DNA of 14,320 bases from a bacterium (GCA_021791135.1 JAJYXD010000059.1:1-14320); one strand, 5' to 3'. Counted from the stretch's first letter, positions 5,086 through 12,464 are shown. The notes: generated from the letters alone by a model not told the origin. A program made the numbers and translations.

Positions 5086-6783
5086 TCATTGCACAAACCG
5101 GTGGCTTACCTCCCGGGTGCCCGCGATTTTTTTAAACTTCAAAAGAAGTTTCTCTATTTTTTGCTGTGGGAGTATACCGCAGTGAATCGTGATGGTTGAA
5201 AACTTCATCCTGTGATCGATCTGGCTGGAGAGCGAGAGGATGTTGATCTTCGAATTTGCGAAGATCGAAGTAACATCTTTCAAATATCCCGGCCTGTCTG
5301 CGCTCATGATCTTGAACTCGACGGCGGTGGGACCGGTTTTCCTCCGAAGCATTTTCCGTCCGGCATTCAGGGCGTTTCTGATGTGTTTTTTCGCGCCAAC
5401 CGTTTTCACGATCGAAAGCCAGCTCTCCGAGGGTTTCTTTCCGCGTTGCGTGATAATCTCTACGACATCGCCCGAATGCAGTTCGTATTCCAAAGGAACG
5501 ATCCTCCCGTTCACTTTCGCGCCGACGCATTGATCGCCGACATCACTGTGGATGCGATATGCGAAATCGATCGGCGTCGCTCCTACGGTGAGATCAATGA
5601 TATCGTTCTCCGGCGTGAGCACAAAAACTCTGTCCTTGAAGAAATTCGTTTTTAGATCCTCGAGAAATTCTGGTTCTCCTGTGAAGTTTTTTTGCCAGTT
5701 CTGCAGTTGGGAAACCCAGGCAAGCTCCTTCTTGTCTTCGACTCCTTTCCACTTTGCCTTTCTTTTTTTTGAGTTTTTGACCTCCTCGTACGCCCAGTGC
5801 GCTGCAATGCCGAGCTCATTCTCTTCATGCATCTCCTCGGTTCTGATCTGGACCTCGAGAATGCGGTTATCGACACAGAATACGGTGGTATGCAAACTGC
5901 GGTAGCCGTTCGCTTTCGGACGCGCGATATAGTCCTTGAACCGGTTCGGAAACGGCTGCCAGAGCTGATGTACGACGCCGAGTGCCGCATAACACTCCGT
6001 GACCGTCTTGGTGACGATGCGGAGCGCGACAAGATCGTAGATCTTCGAAAAATCCATGTCGTAGCGAAGCAACTTCCGATATAAGCTGAAGTATCGTTTT
6101 GCGCGTGAATCGACATTCACGGGATGAATGCCGTTTTTCTCGAGTTCTTTCGTGATGATGGGTACGACTTTTTTCGCGTATTCCTGCCGTTCGGTATAGT
6201 CGTTTTTTGTTTCTTTAAGAAGCCACTTGTACTCTTCGGGGTGCACGTAGGGGAATGCGAGATCGTCGAGCTCGCCGCTCAAGCGCTGCATGCCGAGACG
6301 ATAGGCGAGGGGAGCATAAATCTCCATCGTTTCCCACGCGAATCTTTGCTGTCGTTCTTTCGGGAGATGCTCGAGCGTCTGCATGTTATGAAGACGATCC
6401 GCAAGCTTGATAATGAGTATCCGGAGATCTTCACAAAACGAGATGATGAATTTGCGCAGGTTCTCGACGTCCGGATCCGAAGGGTATTGGAAATGCTCCA
6501 GCTTCGTAAGACCCTCGACGAGGAATGCTACCTCGTCGCCGAAATTTTTCTTAATGTCCTGGATCGTAAATCCGGTGTCTTCGACGACGTCATGAAGGAG
6601 CGCCGCGGCGACTGAGGCATCCCCCAGACGCCACTCGAAACAGGTTTTTCCGACCTCAAGACAATGGCTCACGTACGGATCGCCGTTCATGCGTTCCTCG
6701 TCTTTGTGCGCCTCAAGCGCGAACGCATACGCTTTGTGAATGATGCTTTCTTTCGGTAGTTCTTGGAGCCACTCGGTTGCCAT
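5086..6783 (-). CDS. rel: RelA/SpoT-family (p)ppGpp synthetase/hydrolase
   Basis: The enzyme makes and degrades the alarmone (p)ppGpp. In the 565-residue product the HD hydrolase domain shows YVSHCLEV (H40), ALLHDVVEDT (H64, D65) and KLADRLHNM (126-134). The synthetase domain shows YDLVALRIV (249-257), RFKDYIARPKANGYRSLHTT (281-300) and LEVQIRT...ELGIAAHW (309-330). A TGS domain (about 384-447, RVFVLTPENDIIDLTVGATP) and a C-terminal ACT-like segment (about 488-555, DRPGYLKDVTSIFA) follow. Both catalytic sites look intact, so it should be bifunctional. It is shorter than typical ~730-residue long Rel proteins, with little room for the helical and zinc-finger parts between TGS and ACT. It diverges from groES and converges on parB. 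The symbol relA or spoT is also used for this family. Confidence 0.95.
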   Translation of the reverse strand: MATEWLQELPKESIIHKAYAFALEAHKDEERMNGDPYVSHCLEVGKTCFEWRLGDASVAAALLHDVVEDTGFTIQDIKKNFGDEVAFLVEGLTKLEHFQYPSDPDVENLRKFIISFCEDLRILIIKLADRLHNMQTLEHLPKERQQRFAWETMEIYAPLAYRLGMQRLSGELDDLAFPYVHPEEYKWLLKETKNDYTERQEYAKKVVPIITKELEKNGIHPVNVDSRAKRYFSLYRKLLRYDMDFSKIYDLVALRIVTKTVTECYAALGVVHQLWQPFPNRFKDYIARPKANGYRSLHTTVFCVDNRILEVQIRTEEMHEENELGIAAHWAYEEVKNSKKRKAKWKGVEDKKELAWVSQLQNWQKNFTGEPEFLEDLKTNFFKDRVFVLTPENDIIDLTVGATPIDFAYRIHSDVGDQCVGAKVNGRIVPLEYELHSGDVVEIITQRGKKPSESWLSIVKTVGAKKHIRNALNAGRKMLRRKTGPTAVEFKIMSADRPGYLKDVTSIFANSKINILSLSSQIDHRMKFSTITIHCGILPQQKIEKLLLKFKKIAGTREVSHRFVQ

Positions 6784-6826
6784 ATGCTTTATATTTTAGA
6801 ACCGTCCCTTTCTGTTTACTAGGTGA

Positions 6827-6911
6827 GGGTTGACCCCGTTAGAAACAGCCCGCCCCCATGGGGCCCTTTGGGCGCACAAGCGCGGGCGTGGTTTCTAACG
6901 GGGTTGACACC
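6827..6911. repeat. Family II hairpin repeat, copy 2
   Basis: A perfect 14-bp stem (6833-6846 with 6891-6904) surrounds the same GC-rich interior as copy 1. Pair t3422-a3492 of copy 1 is c6834-g6903 here, and g3432-c3482 is a6844-t6893, so both changes keep pairing. The end direct repeat is GGGTTGAC (6827-6834 and 6901-6908), changed in step with the arms. It lies between divergent rel and groES and ends in the groES -35 box, so it cannot simply be a terminator for an upstream plus-strand gene. Confidence 0.88.
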
Positions 6912-6931
6912 ATTCGGTTCGTGCATACAAT
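6904..6931 (+). promoter_or_regulatory. groESL promoter
   Basis: TTGACA (6904-6909) and TACAAT (6926-6931) are spaced by 16 nt, with expected start near 6938. The -35 box is fused to the right arm of family II copy 2, and a CIRCE-like operator follows directly. Confidence 0.78.
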
Positions 6932-6939
6932 ACTATCTG

Positions 6940-6966
6940 TTAGCAGTGAGAGGTCGGCATTGCTAG
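6940..6966 (+). promoter_or_regulatory. CIRCE-like HrcA operator upstream of groES
   Basis: TTAGCAGTG, 9 nt, CATTGCTAG: a 9-9-9 inverted repeat in which all nine positions pair if two G-T wobbles are allowed. The CIRCE consensus is TTAGCACTC-N9-GAGTGCTAA; 13 of 18 arm positions agree, including TTAGCA and TGCTA. It starts about 2 nt after the expected transcription start and before groES, the normal place for HrcA repression. No hrcA gene is in this window. Confidence 0.75.
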
Positions 6967-6982
6967 TATTACAAAACAACAA

Positions 6983-7279
6983 ATGAAATTAAAACCATTA
7001 TCGAATCACGTGCTCATCGAGCTTATCGAGGAAGAGCACAAAACCACGAAGTCGGGGATAGTACTTCCCGATACCGTGGAAAAGAAGGAACAAACAAGGG
7101 GCGTAATCGTCGAAGTCGGTCCGGGAAAGGTACAGAACGGCACGCGCATCCCGCTTGAAGTGAAGGCGGGCGACAAAGTGCTCTTCAACAAGCCCTGGGG
7201 CGAGGATAAAAAGATCGAAGAAGACGGAAAGGTCTATTTTCTCGCTGATGAGGACGACATCTTGGCGGTAATAGAATAA
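6983..7279 (+). CDS. groES: Co-chaperonin GroES (Cpn10)
   Basis: GroES caps the GroEL ring as a heptamer during ATP-driven protein folding in the cytoplasm. The 98-residue length is normal. Visible are the N-terminal strand MKLKPLSNHVLIELIEEE, the mobile loop region HKTTKSGIVLPDT (about 19-31) with its hydrophobic IVL contact for GroEL, the GxVxxVGPG turn (GVIVEVGPGK), AGDKVLF, and the C-terminal DDILAVIE. It is the first gene of the groESL operon, under a consensus promoter and a CIRCE-like operator, so heat-shock control by HrcA is likely. No Shine-Dalgarno sequence is evident before the ATG although a ~45-nt leader is predicted. Confidence 0.98.
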   Translation: MKLKPLSNHVLIELIEEEHKTTKSGIVLPDTVEKKEQTRGVIVEVGPGKVQNGTRIPLEVKAGDKVLFNKPWGEDKKIEEDGKVYFLADEDDILAVIE

Positions 7280-7292
7280 CTTATATTTACTC

Positions 7293-8933
7293 ATGGCAAA
7301 ACAAATCAAGTTTAACGAAGAAGCGCGGGTAGCGCTTAAAAAAGGAATCGACATGCTCGCTGCGGCGGTCAAGATGACGCTTGGTCCCCGCGGGCGCGCC
7401 GTCGTAATCGAGAAAGGATATGGCGCTCCGCAGGTCACCTTCGACGGCGTGACGGTCGCGAAGGAAATCGAGCTTGAAGGAAAGTACGAAAATCTCGGCG
7501 CCGAGTTTATCAAACAGGCGGCGGACAAGACGAACGATAACGTGGGGGACGGTACCACCACCTCGGTGGTCTTAACGCATGCCCTGATCGAAGAAGGAGA
7601 AAAAGTCATTCGCGAGAAGGGATTCAACGTGATTCAGCTTGCTGAAGGATTGAAGAGCGAAAGTGAATCGATTATCAGGGCACTTGAGGCGCAGAAAGAA
7701 GAAATCAACGATAACAAGAAGATCGAAGAAGTAGCCACACTGTCGTCGAAAGACGCGCAGATCGGCAAACTTATCGCCGAGGTGATGGCGAAGGTCGGAA
7801 AAGAGGGCGTCGTGACAGTCGAGGACTCGAACACGCTCGGCAACTCGTATGAGATGGTCGAGGGTATGGAGTTCGATAAAGGATATGTCTCGGGCTACAT
7901 GGTCACGAATCAGGAGAAGATGGAAGCCGAGCTTGAGGATCCGTACGTGCTCGTCACCGACAAGAAGATCTCGTCGATTAACGAGCTACTTCCGCTCTTG
8001 GAAAAAGTGCTTCAGAGCGGCAAAAAAGAACTCTTCATCGTCGCGGACGACGTGGACGGTGAGGCGCTGGCAACACTGGTGGTGAACAAGATTCGCGGAA
8101 TCGTAAACGTGCTCGCGGTCAAAGCGCCCGGATTCGGCGACAGGAAGAAAGAAATGCTGCAGGATATCGCGATCGTGACGGGAGCCGATCTTATATCCGA
8201 GGATTTGGGAAAGAAGTTTGAGAATGTGGGAATCGAGGACTTGGGACATGCGCATCGCGTGATCGCGACAAAAGATACGACGACGATCGTGAGCGGAAAG
8301 GGAGATAAGAAAGCGATCGAAGACAGAGTCGCGCAGATTAAGGCGCAGATTAAAAAAACCGAATCGGACTTCGACAAGGAGAAATTGCAGGAACGTCTCG
8401 GCAAACTCGCGGGAGGCGTTGCAGTCATCAAAGTCGGTGCGCCGACGGAGTCCGCGCAGAAAGAACTGAAGCAACGCGTCGATGATGCGGTTGCCGCGAC
8501 TCGCGCCGCGATGGAGGAAGGCATCGTGCCCGGAGGCGGTATCGCGCTCTTGAATGTTTATCAGACGAAATTGCAGGAACTCTCAAAGAAGAGCGACGGT
8601 ATCGAAAAAGATACGATCGGAATTTTACTTGCCGCCTTGAAGTCGCCGCTCTCGGCAATCGTCGAGAACAGCGGTGAATCGGCAAAAGTGGTGATCGAGG
8701 AACTTCTTTCGAAGAAGAAAGGAACGAATGACGCGTGGGTCGGCTTCAATGCCGCGACGAACAAGATTTCGGATCTGAAGGAAGCGGGAATCATCGATCC
8801 TCTGAAAGTAACGAAAACCGCGTGGAGAAACGCGATCTCGGTTGCCGCGAACTATCTTACGATCGGTGCCGCGATTACGGAGATTCCTGAGAAGAAGAAA
8901 GAAATGCCCGGCATGCCGGAGATGGGTTATTAA
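7293..8933 (+). CDS. groEL: Chaperonin GroEL (Cpn60)
   Basis: GroEL forms the double-ring ATP-dependent folding chamber with GroES. The 546-residue protein has the expected equatorial, intermediate and apical domains. It shows TLGPRGRAVVI (29-39), the catalytic and nucleotide segments DGVTVAKEI (51-59) and VGDGTTT (84-90), KAPGFGDRRK-like KAPGFGDRKKEML in the apical domain, and VDDAVAATRAAMEEGIVPGGG, which holds the aspartate equivalent to E. coli D398. The tail is short, PGMPEMGY, rather than a long GGM repeat. It begins 13 nt after groES with no clear ribosome site in between, so its translation may depend on coupling. A sense family I hairpin starts one base after its stop codon. Confidence 0.98.
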   Translation: MAKQIKFNEEARVALKKGIDMLAAAVKMTLGPRGRAVVIEKGYGAPQVTFDGVTVAKEIELEGKYENLGAEFIKQAADKTNDNVGDGTTTSVVLTHALIEEGEKVIREKGFNVIQLAEGLKSESESIIRALEAQKEEINDNKKIEEVATLSSKDAQIGKLIAEVMAKVGKEGVVTVEDSNTLGNSYEMVEGMEFDKGYVSGYMVTNQEKMEAELEDPYVLVTDKKISSINELLPLLEKVLQSGKKELFIVADDVDGEALATLVVNKIRGIVNVLAVKAPGFGDRKKEMLQDIAIVTGADLISEDLGKKFENVGIEDLGHAHRVIATKDTTTIVSGKGDKKAIEDRVAQIKAQIKKTESDFDKEKLQERLGKLAGGVAVIKVGAPTESAQKELKQRVDDAVAATRAAMEEGIVPGGGIALLNVYQTKLQELSKKSDGIEKDTIGILLAALKSPLSAIVENSGESAKVVIEELLSKKKGTNDAWVGFNAATNKISDLKEAGIIDPLKVTKTAWRNAISVAANYLTIGAAITEIPEKKKEMPGMPEMGY

Positions 8934-8934
8934 T

Positions 8935-9017
8935 TTCTGCGCTGCATTTCTCTTCACTCGGGCGCTCCGGGCCGCTTGGCCAAGTCTTACCCTCGTTCAG
9001 AGAAACACAGCGCAGAA
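8935..9017 (+). repeat. Family I hairpin repeat, copy C (3' of groEL)
   Basis: Arms 8935-8953 and 8999-9017 pair at 17 of 19 positions around a 45-nt loop (8954-8998) nearly identical to copies A and B. Against copy A, at least five arm pairs are changed on both sides: 8953/8999, 8949/9003, 8943/9009, 8941/9011 and 8938/9014. The A-C mismatch at 8946/9006 matches one at the same place in copy A (1649/1710). No T-tract follows. Confidence 0.87.
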
Positions 9018-9040
9018 GAGGGGGAGGAGTTGTAACGACG

Positions 9041-9072
9041 GAGGCTGGGCTTCCTAACGGAGGCCCAGCCTC
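9041..9072. other. Strong hairpin downstream of groEL
   Basis: GAGGCTGGGC (9041-9050) pairs perfectly with GCCCAGCCTC (9063-9072), with a further TCC/GGA inside. The following bases are AAAATATT, so it lacks a T-tract on either strand. It may stabilise the groESL mRNA 3' end or help Rho-type termination. Confidence 0.6.
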
Positions 9073-9129
9073 AAAATATTAAAGTTGATAAAGAAGCTGT
9101 CCTAAGCGGAGCTTTGTGCTAATCGAGGG

Positions 9130-9164
9130 GAGAAAGGGAACGGGCGCTCTTTCTCTTATTTTAG
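9130..9164 (+). terminator. Possible groESL terminator overlapping the end of the thyX-like gene
   Basis: GAGAAAG (9130-9136) pairs with CTTTCTC (9149-9155), followed by TTATTTTAG on the plus strand. The T-rich tail overlaps the stop codon of the convergent minus-strand gene. The stem is short and the T-tract interrupted, so confidence is limited. Confidence 0.45.
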
Positions 9165-10826
9165 TTTCGCGAAGTAGTCTCTAAGTTCCTGTTCTTTTTT
9201 CTCGATCTCGGACTGGGTGTCGCGGCGGGCGAAGGTGTAATCCTGCATGTCCGCCAGGATGAACTTGCCGAGAAGGGGATACGCGTTCCGGATGAATTTT
9301 ACCTTCTCTTGTTCTATTCTTCGGTAGTCGGGATGTCCCGTAGGAATGGTGCGAAGCTCGGATTCCCACATGAATGCGCGCATATTCTGGCGCTGAAGGA
9401 AACGCAGGCGATGAGCGAGCGTCACGGCATACTGTGCGAGAACAGGGTCTTTCGATTCTATCTTATAGAACACCTTCTCCACGTTTTCAATTGCGCCATG
9501 GAACTTGTCGTCCAACTTCGCCTCGATAAGTTCTTCGGGAAGGTGATAGCCGCGATGCACGCTGAAGCGCTGGCGCATCTGGGTCTGCATCCTGTGCCGA
9601 TGAATGTCCCGCCACGCGCCGATATTCATCGTAATCTCGAAGGCGACATTCGCCATCTCGAATGCCCGGGGAATCTTGTACCAGCGGGCCGTGCGTCCTC
9701 GTATGGCGCGCGCGAGAAGTTGTTCTTTTTCCTCCCCGGAAAGTTTTGCGATTTTTCCCAGTATCTTGTCGAACGGTTCGTGCGTCTCGGGATAAAGAAG
9801 TGCGGCGAGGATTTTATTTTCTCCGTCCTTGTCGTATTCCACCAGTTTCACTCCCCATTCCGATTTATCCACGTGCGCGTCGAGCTTGAGTTCCTCTGCG
9901 ATTTCGCGGATACGCCCACCGCGTCCGGAAAGGTACTCCTGGTATTCTTTCGAGGCGTCGCTTTCGAGACGGCGCAAAAATGCGGGCACGACATGCGTGA
10001 GTTCATGGAGCGCCGCGTCGGCCGCCCAGCGGATTTCTCCCAGAGGATGTTTCAAGGATCGGGAAAGCGCGTATTCAAGCGCCTGGCCGTTCGCGAAGAA
10101 GACAACCTGACTCAACGCCGCCGTGGGAAGAAGTCCGCGGAGCGTGTCGAATGCCTTCGTTTTCAAAACCAGTTCTTTTTCGTCGGGATGTTTCTTTTTC
10201 AAAAATTCGAGGAACTCCCTGCCGAGCGATGCATACGTATCGAAGAGGTTGTCCATCGCGGCGCGGTACTCGTCCATGAGTCCCATCTCGGCGAGCGTCG
10301 GATCGGCGTAATACATGTACTGCCCGTTGATTTTCGTGGAGTAGTCCAAATAACGGGTCGATTTTTCGAGCGGCGCGATGCCGACGCGCATATCCTCAAA
10401 ATGTTTGATAGCGATCTGGGAAATACCGGAAAAGAGAAGATGCGTGCCCGCCATCTGGGCGATCGAGTCGTCTCCGTACTGGGCGAGCCATTTGATATAG
10501 AACTCGCGTCCTTTCGGGTTTGAAAAGATAAGTTCGAGAGGATACTTATGTAAAAACTCGACGAACGCACCCAGTGCCTCGCTGTATTCGCTCTTATCGG
10601 CGAGGAAGGGCTTTATGAATTCGTTCAAGAATATCGTTCGCAGGTCTTCTTTGGCGCGGCTCGTTCTGGAACACAAGGCGCCGATCATCTCGGGCGGCAG
10701 GAAGGGGACCACGAATACCGATCGCTCCAGATTGGTGAAGAACGGTTCGATCTGGTACTTCTCTTCAGATGAGAGATTGAGCTCCGCGAAGAGAGGAGCG
10801 AACTTCTTGAGATTTTCTTCGGACAT
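9156..10826 (-). CDS. Tandem ThyX-like protein (FAD-dependent thymidylate synthase family)
   Basis: The 556-residue product looks like two ThyX folds in one chain. ThyX makes dTMP from dUMP using FAD and methylenetetrahydrofolate and carries the motif RHRxxSxNExSxRY. In the first half the aligned segment is MRVGIAPLEKSTRY (146-159): the ExSxRY side is kept, RHR and the serine are lost. An R-x-x-LP block (230-234) and NGQALEYAL follow. In the second half RHRMQTQMRQRFS (410-422) keeps RHR but loses the rest, followed by NMRAFMWESELRT and GHPDYR (481-502). Canonical ThyX is ~220-250 residues and acts as a tetramer with shared active sites, so one complete site could be formed from both halves. 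It may also have another role. Start ATG 10826 follows a perfect TATAAT by 7 nt. Confidence 0.72.
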   Translation of the reverse strand: MSEENLKKFAPLFAELNLSSEEKYQIEPFFTNLERSVFVVPFLPPEMIGALCSRTSRAKEDLRTIFLNEFIKPFLADKSEYSEALGAFVEFLHKYPLELIFSNPKGREFYIKWLAQYGDDSIAQMAGTHLLFSGISQIAIKHFEDMRVGIAPLEKSTRYLDYSTKINGQYMYYADPTLAEMGLMDEYRAAMDNLFDTYASLGREFLEFLKKKHPDEKELVLKTKAFDTLRGLLPTAALSQVVFFANGQALEYALSRSLKHPLGEIRWAADAALHELTHVVPAFLRRLESDASKEYQEYLSGRGGRIREIAEELKLDAHVDKSEWGVKLVEYDKDGENKILAALLYPETHEPFDKILGKIAKLSGEEKEQLLARAIRGRTARWYKIPRAFEMANVAFEITMNIGAWRDIHRHRMQTQMRQRFSVHRGYHLPEELIEAKLDDKFHGAIENVEKVFYKIESKDPVLAQYAVTLAHRLRFLQRQNMRAFMWESELRTIPTGHPDYRRIEQEKVKFIRNAYPLLGKFILADMQDYTFARRDTQSEIEKKEQELRDYFAKLK

Positions 10827-10833
10827 CGCATTT

Positions 10834-10839
10834 ATTATA
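10834..10839 (-). promoter_or_regulatory. -10 box of the thyX-like gene, probably leaderless
   Basis: Minus-strand TATAAT (plus-strand ATTATA) is separated by 7 nt from the ATG at 10826. A weak -35, TTCCCT, lies 16 nt upstream. A TTGACA nearby is too close (7 nt) to be the partner -35 box. Confidence 0.55.
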
Positions 10840-10975
10840 ACCTTCTTGTCAATTCAGGGAATCTTGACTTTCATGTTTTTTTGAGTCATTGTATTCGTTC
10901 AAGAACCGCACATTATCATACCCCCTCCAATTATACCCTTTTCGAGGTGTGGGGTATTCATATTTCTTTATTTTT

Positions 10976-10983
10976 GCTATACT
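10976..10983 (+). promoter_or_regulatory. lemA extended -10 promoter, probably leaderless
   Basis: TGCTATACT (10975/6-10983) is an extended -10 element (TGnTATACT); the -35 region is poor. The lemA ATG is 6 nt after the box. Upstream, ATACCCC (10918-10924) and GGGGTAT (10951-10957) form an inverted repeat around the -35 area that could be an operator. Confidence 0.55.
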
Positions 10984-10989
10984 AACGGT

Positions 10990-11544
10990 ATGTCCATAGG
11001 AACAATTATTCTTTTAGTAGTCGTCGTTATCGTGTTGTGGGTCATCGGAGCGTTTAACGGTCTCATCTCCCGCAAGAACAGGGTCGCGGAGGCGTGGTCG
11101 GATATCGAGGTGCAGTTGAAGCGCCGGTACGATCTTATCCCGAACCTTATCGAGACCGTGAAGGGGTATGCGACACACGAGAAGACGATCTTGGAAAACG
11201 TGACGAAGGCGCGCACTGCGGCGATGTCGACGGAAGATCCGAAGGCGAAACTCCAGGCGGAAAACCAGCTCTCGCAGACTTTGAAGTCGCTCTTTGCGGT
11301 TGCGGAAAACTATCCTCAGCTCAAGGCGAACGAGAACTTCGGGAAACTGCAGGACGAACTTACGGATACCGAAGACAAGATTCAGGCGGCGCGACGTTTC
11401 TATAACGGCAACGTCCGCGACTATAATACCGCGATCGAAGTATTTCCGAGGAACATTATTGCAAAGATGTTCGGCTTCGGACAGAAAGAGTTATTCGATG
11501 TCGATAACGACACCGAGCGCCAGCCCGTGAAGGTAAAGTTTTAA
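10990..11544 (+). CDS. lemA: LemA family membrane protein
   Basis: This 184-residue protein is a LemA-family protein: one N-terminal transmembrane helix (about residues 4-22, IGTIILLVVVVIVLWVIGAF) followed by a helical domain. Typical stretches are NRVAEAWSDIEVQLKRRYDL (31-50), PNLIETVKGYATHEK, AENYPQLKANENF and the end block RRFYNGNVRDYNTAIEVFP. The function is poorly defined; in many bacteria lemA lies next to htpX or other membrane-protease genes, as here, which suggests a role in envelope quality control. The predicted start coincides with the transcription start, with no ribosome site. Between lemA and htpX an unrelated AT-richer gene is found, whereas the two are often adjacent. Confidence 0.95.
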   Translation: MSIGTIILLVVVVIVLWVIGAFNGLISRKNRVAEAWSDIEVQLKRRYDLIPNLIETVKGYATHEKTILENVTKARTAAMSTEDPKAKLQAENQLSQTLKSLFAVAENYPQLKANENFGKLQDELTDTEDKIQAARRFYNGNVRDYNTAIEVFPRNIIAKMFGFGQKELFDVDNDTERQPVKVKF

Positions 11545-11585
11545 AAAGGTCGGTCGTTCTTGTGTATTTATAGGTGTACAATCGT

Positions 11586-12464
11586 ATGAAAATAGAAGAA
11601 TATATTGAACAGAGTCCTGTCCAAGTGGAACAACATGAAGAAGAAAAGATTGAATCGCTGTTGGATAATGTAAAAGAAAAATATCCATCGCTTGAGAAAA
11701 TTTACGAAAGTGGAAAAACTACCCTCAAGTTACTCACCGCTATCGTTATGTTCGGTGTGGGGCCGAAATTATTTGCGCAAGAAAATCCAGAACGAGCGAG
11801 TGATTCATTTTGGAGTTCTGAAAACTTAGAAAAACTAAAAGAAGAAAATATCGAAACCGTTTACGGCAAACTCTCCGATTTTAAAATCTCGATCCCAAAA
11901 GAGAAGATAACGGCGTCGTTATCAAAAAAGGAGATAACACGCTTTGGCGAAGGGAATACAGGTTTGCCTGAGGGAGAATCGTCAGTATATGGTCAGATTC
12001 CTGATTCAGCGGGGGTAGTGGGAGATTTGGCTGTTGCTACATATTCTGGAATAGTTAGGAAGGAACAAATAAGAAGGACGGGAGATGGTAAAGAAAACGC
12101 AACTGCAGGAAAAATCTCCTCTTTTTCCACGGAGATAAGCAAGGAAAAAGTGGATGTGGACTCCAGCATAATAAAAATTCGAGATGCAGAGGGAAGAGGA
12201 AAAACAAGAGAAGAGGCGTTGTTCGGAGCAATACATGAACTTGCAGAGCAGGGAACAATACAAGTAGACGTAATGAAAATGCTGGAGAGACACGAGGAAA
12301 AAACGCCAGGAAAAGAAAATGCAGATCAAGAAAACCTTTCAGTTATCTCGATAGCGGGACTTAATCGTCTTGATAATGTGAGAGTAATTTCAGAGAAAAT
12401 AATAGAAGACGGAATTCATGTAATAACTGTGGAAGGCGGTGTAGTACGGACGCAAGATCAGTAA
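11586..12464 (+). CDS. Unrecognised protein, possible signal anchor, between lemA and htpX
   Basis: I do not recognise this 292-residue protein. It starts with a very acidic region (EEYIEQSPVQVEQHEEEKIE), then a hydrophobic stretch of ~19 residues (46-64, TLKLLTAIVMFGVGPKLFA) that could be a membrane anchor or a signal with a cleavage point near FAQ-EN, then a hydrophilic Lys/Glu/Ser-rich region. The C-terminal ~100 residues (AEGRGKTREEALFGAIHELAEQ at 201-222, then VRVISEKIIEDGIHVITVEGG) resemble in pattern the LPP20/FlgT-N type of envelope domain, only a weak impression. Base composition and codons (many AGA, AAA, ATA) are more AT-rich than lemA and htpX, suggesting later acquisition. I chose ATG 11586; an in-frame GTG at 11574 is possible. 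Confidence 0.7.
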   Translation: MKIEEYIEQSPVQVEQHEEEKIESLLDNVKEKYPSLEKIYESGKTTLKLLTAIVMFGVGPKLFAQENPERASDSFWSSENLEKLKEENIETVYGKLSDFKISIPKEKITASLSKKEITRFGEGNTGLPEGESSVYGQIPDSAGVVGDLAVATYSGIVRKEQIRRTGDGKENATAGKISSFSTEISKEKVDVDSSIIKIRDAEGRGKTREEALFGAIHELAEQGTIQVDVMKMLERHEEKTPGKENADQENLSVISIAGLNRLDNVRVISEKIIEDGIHVITVEGGVVRTQDQ

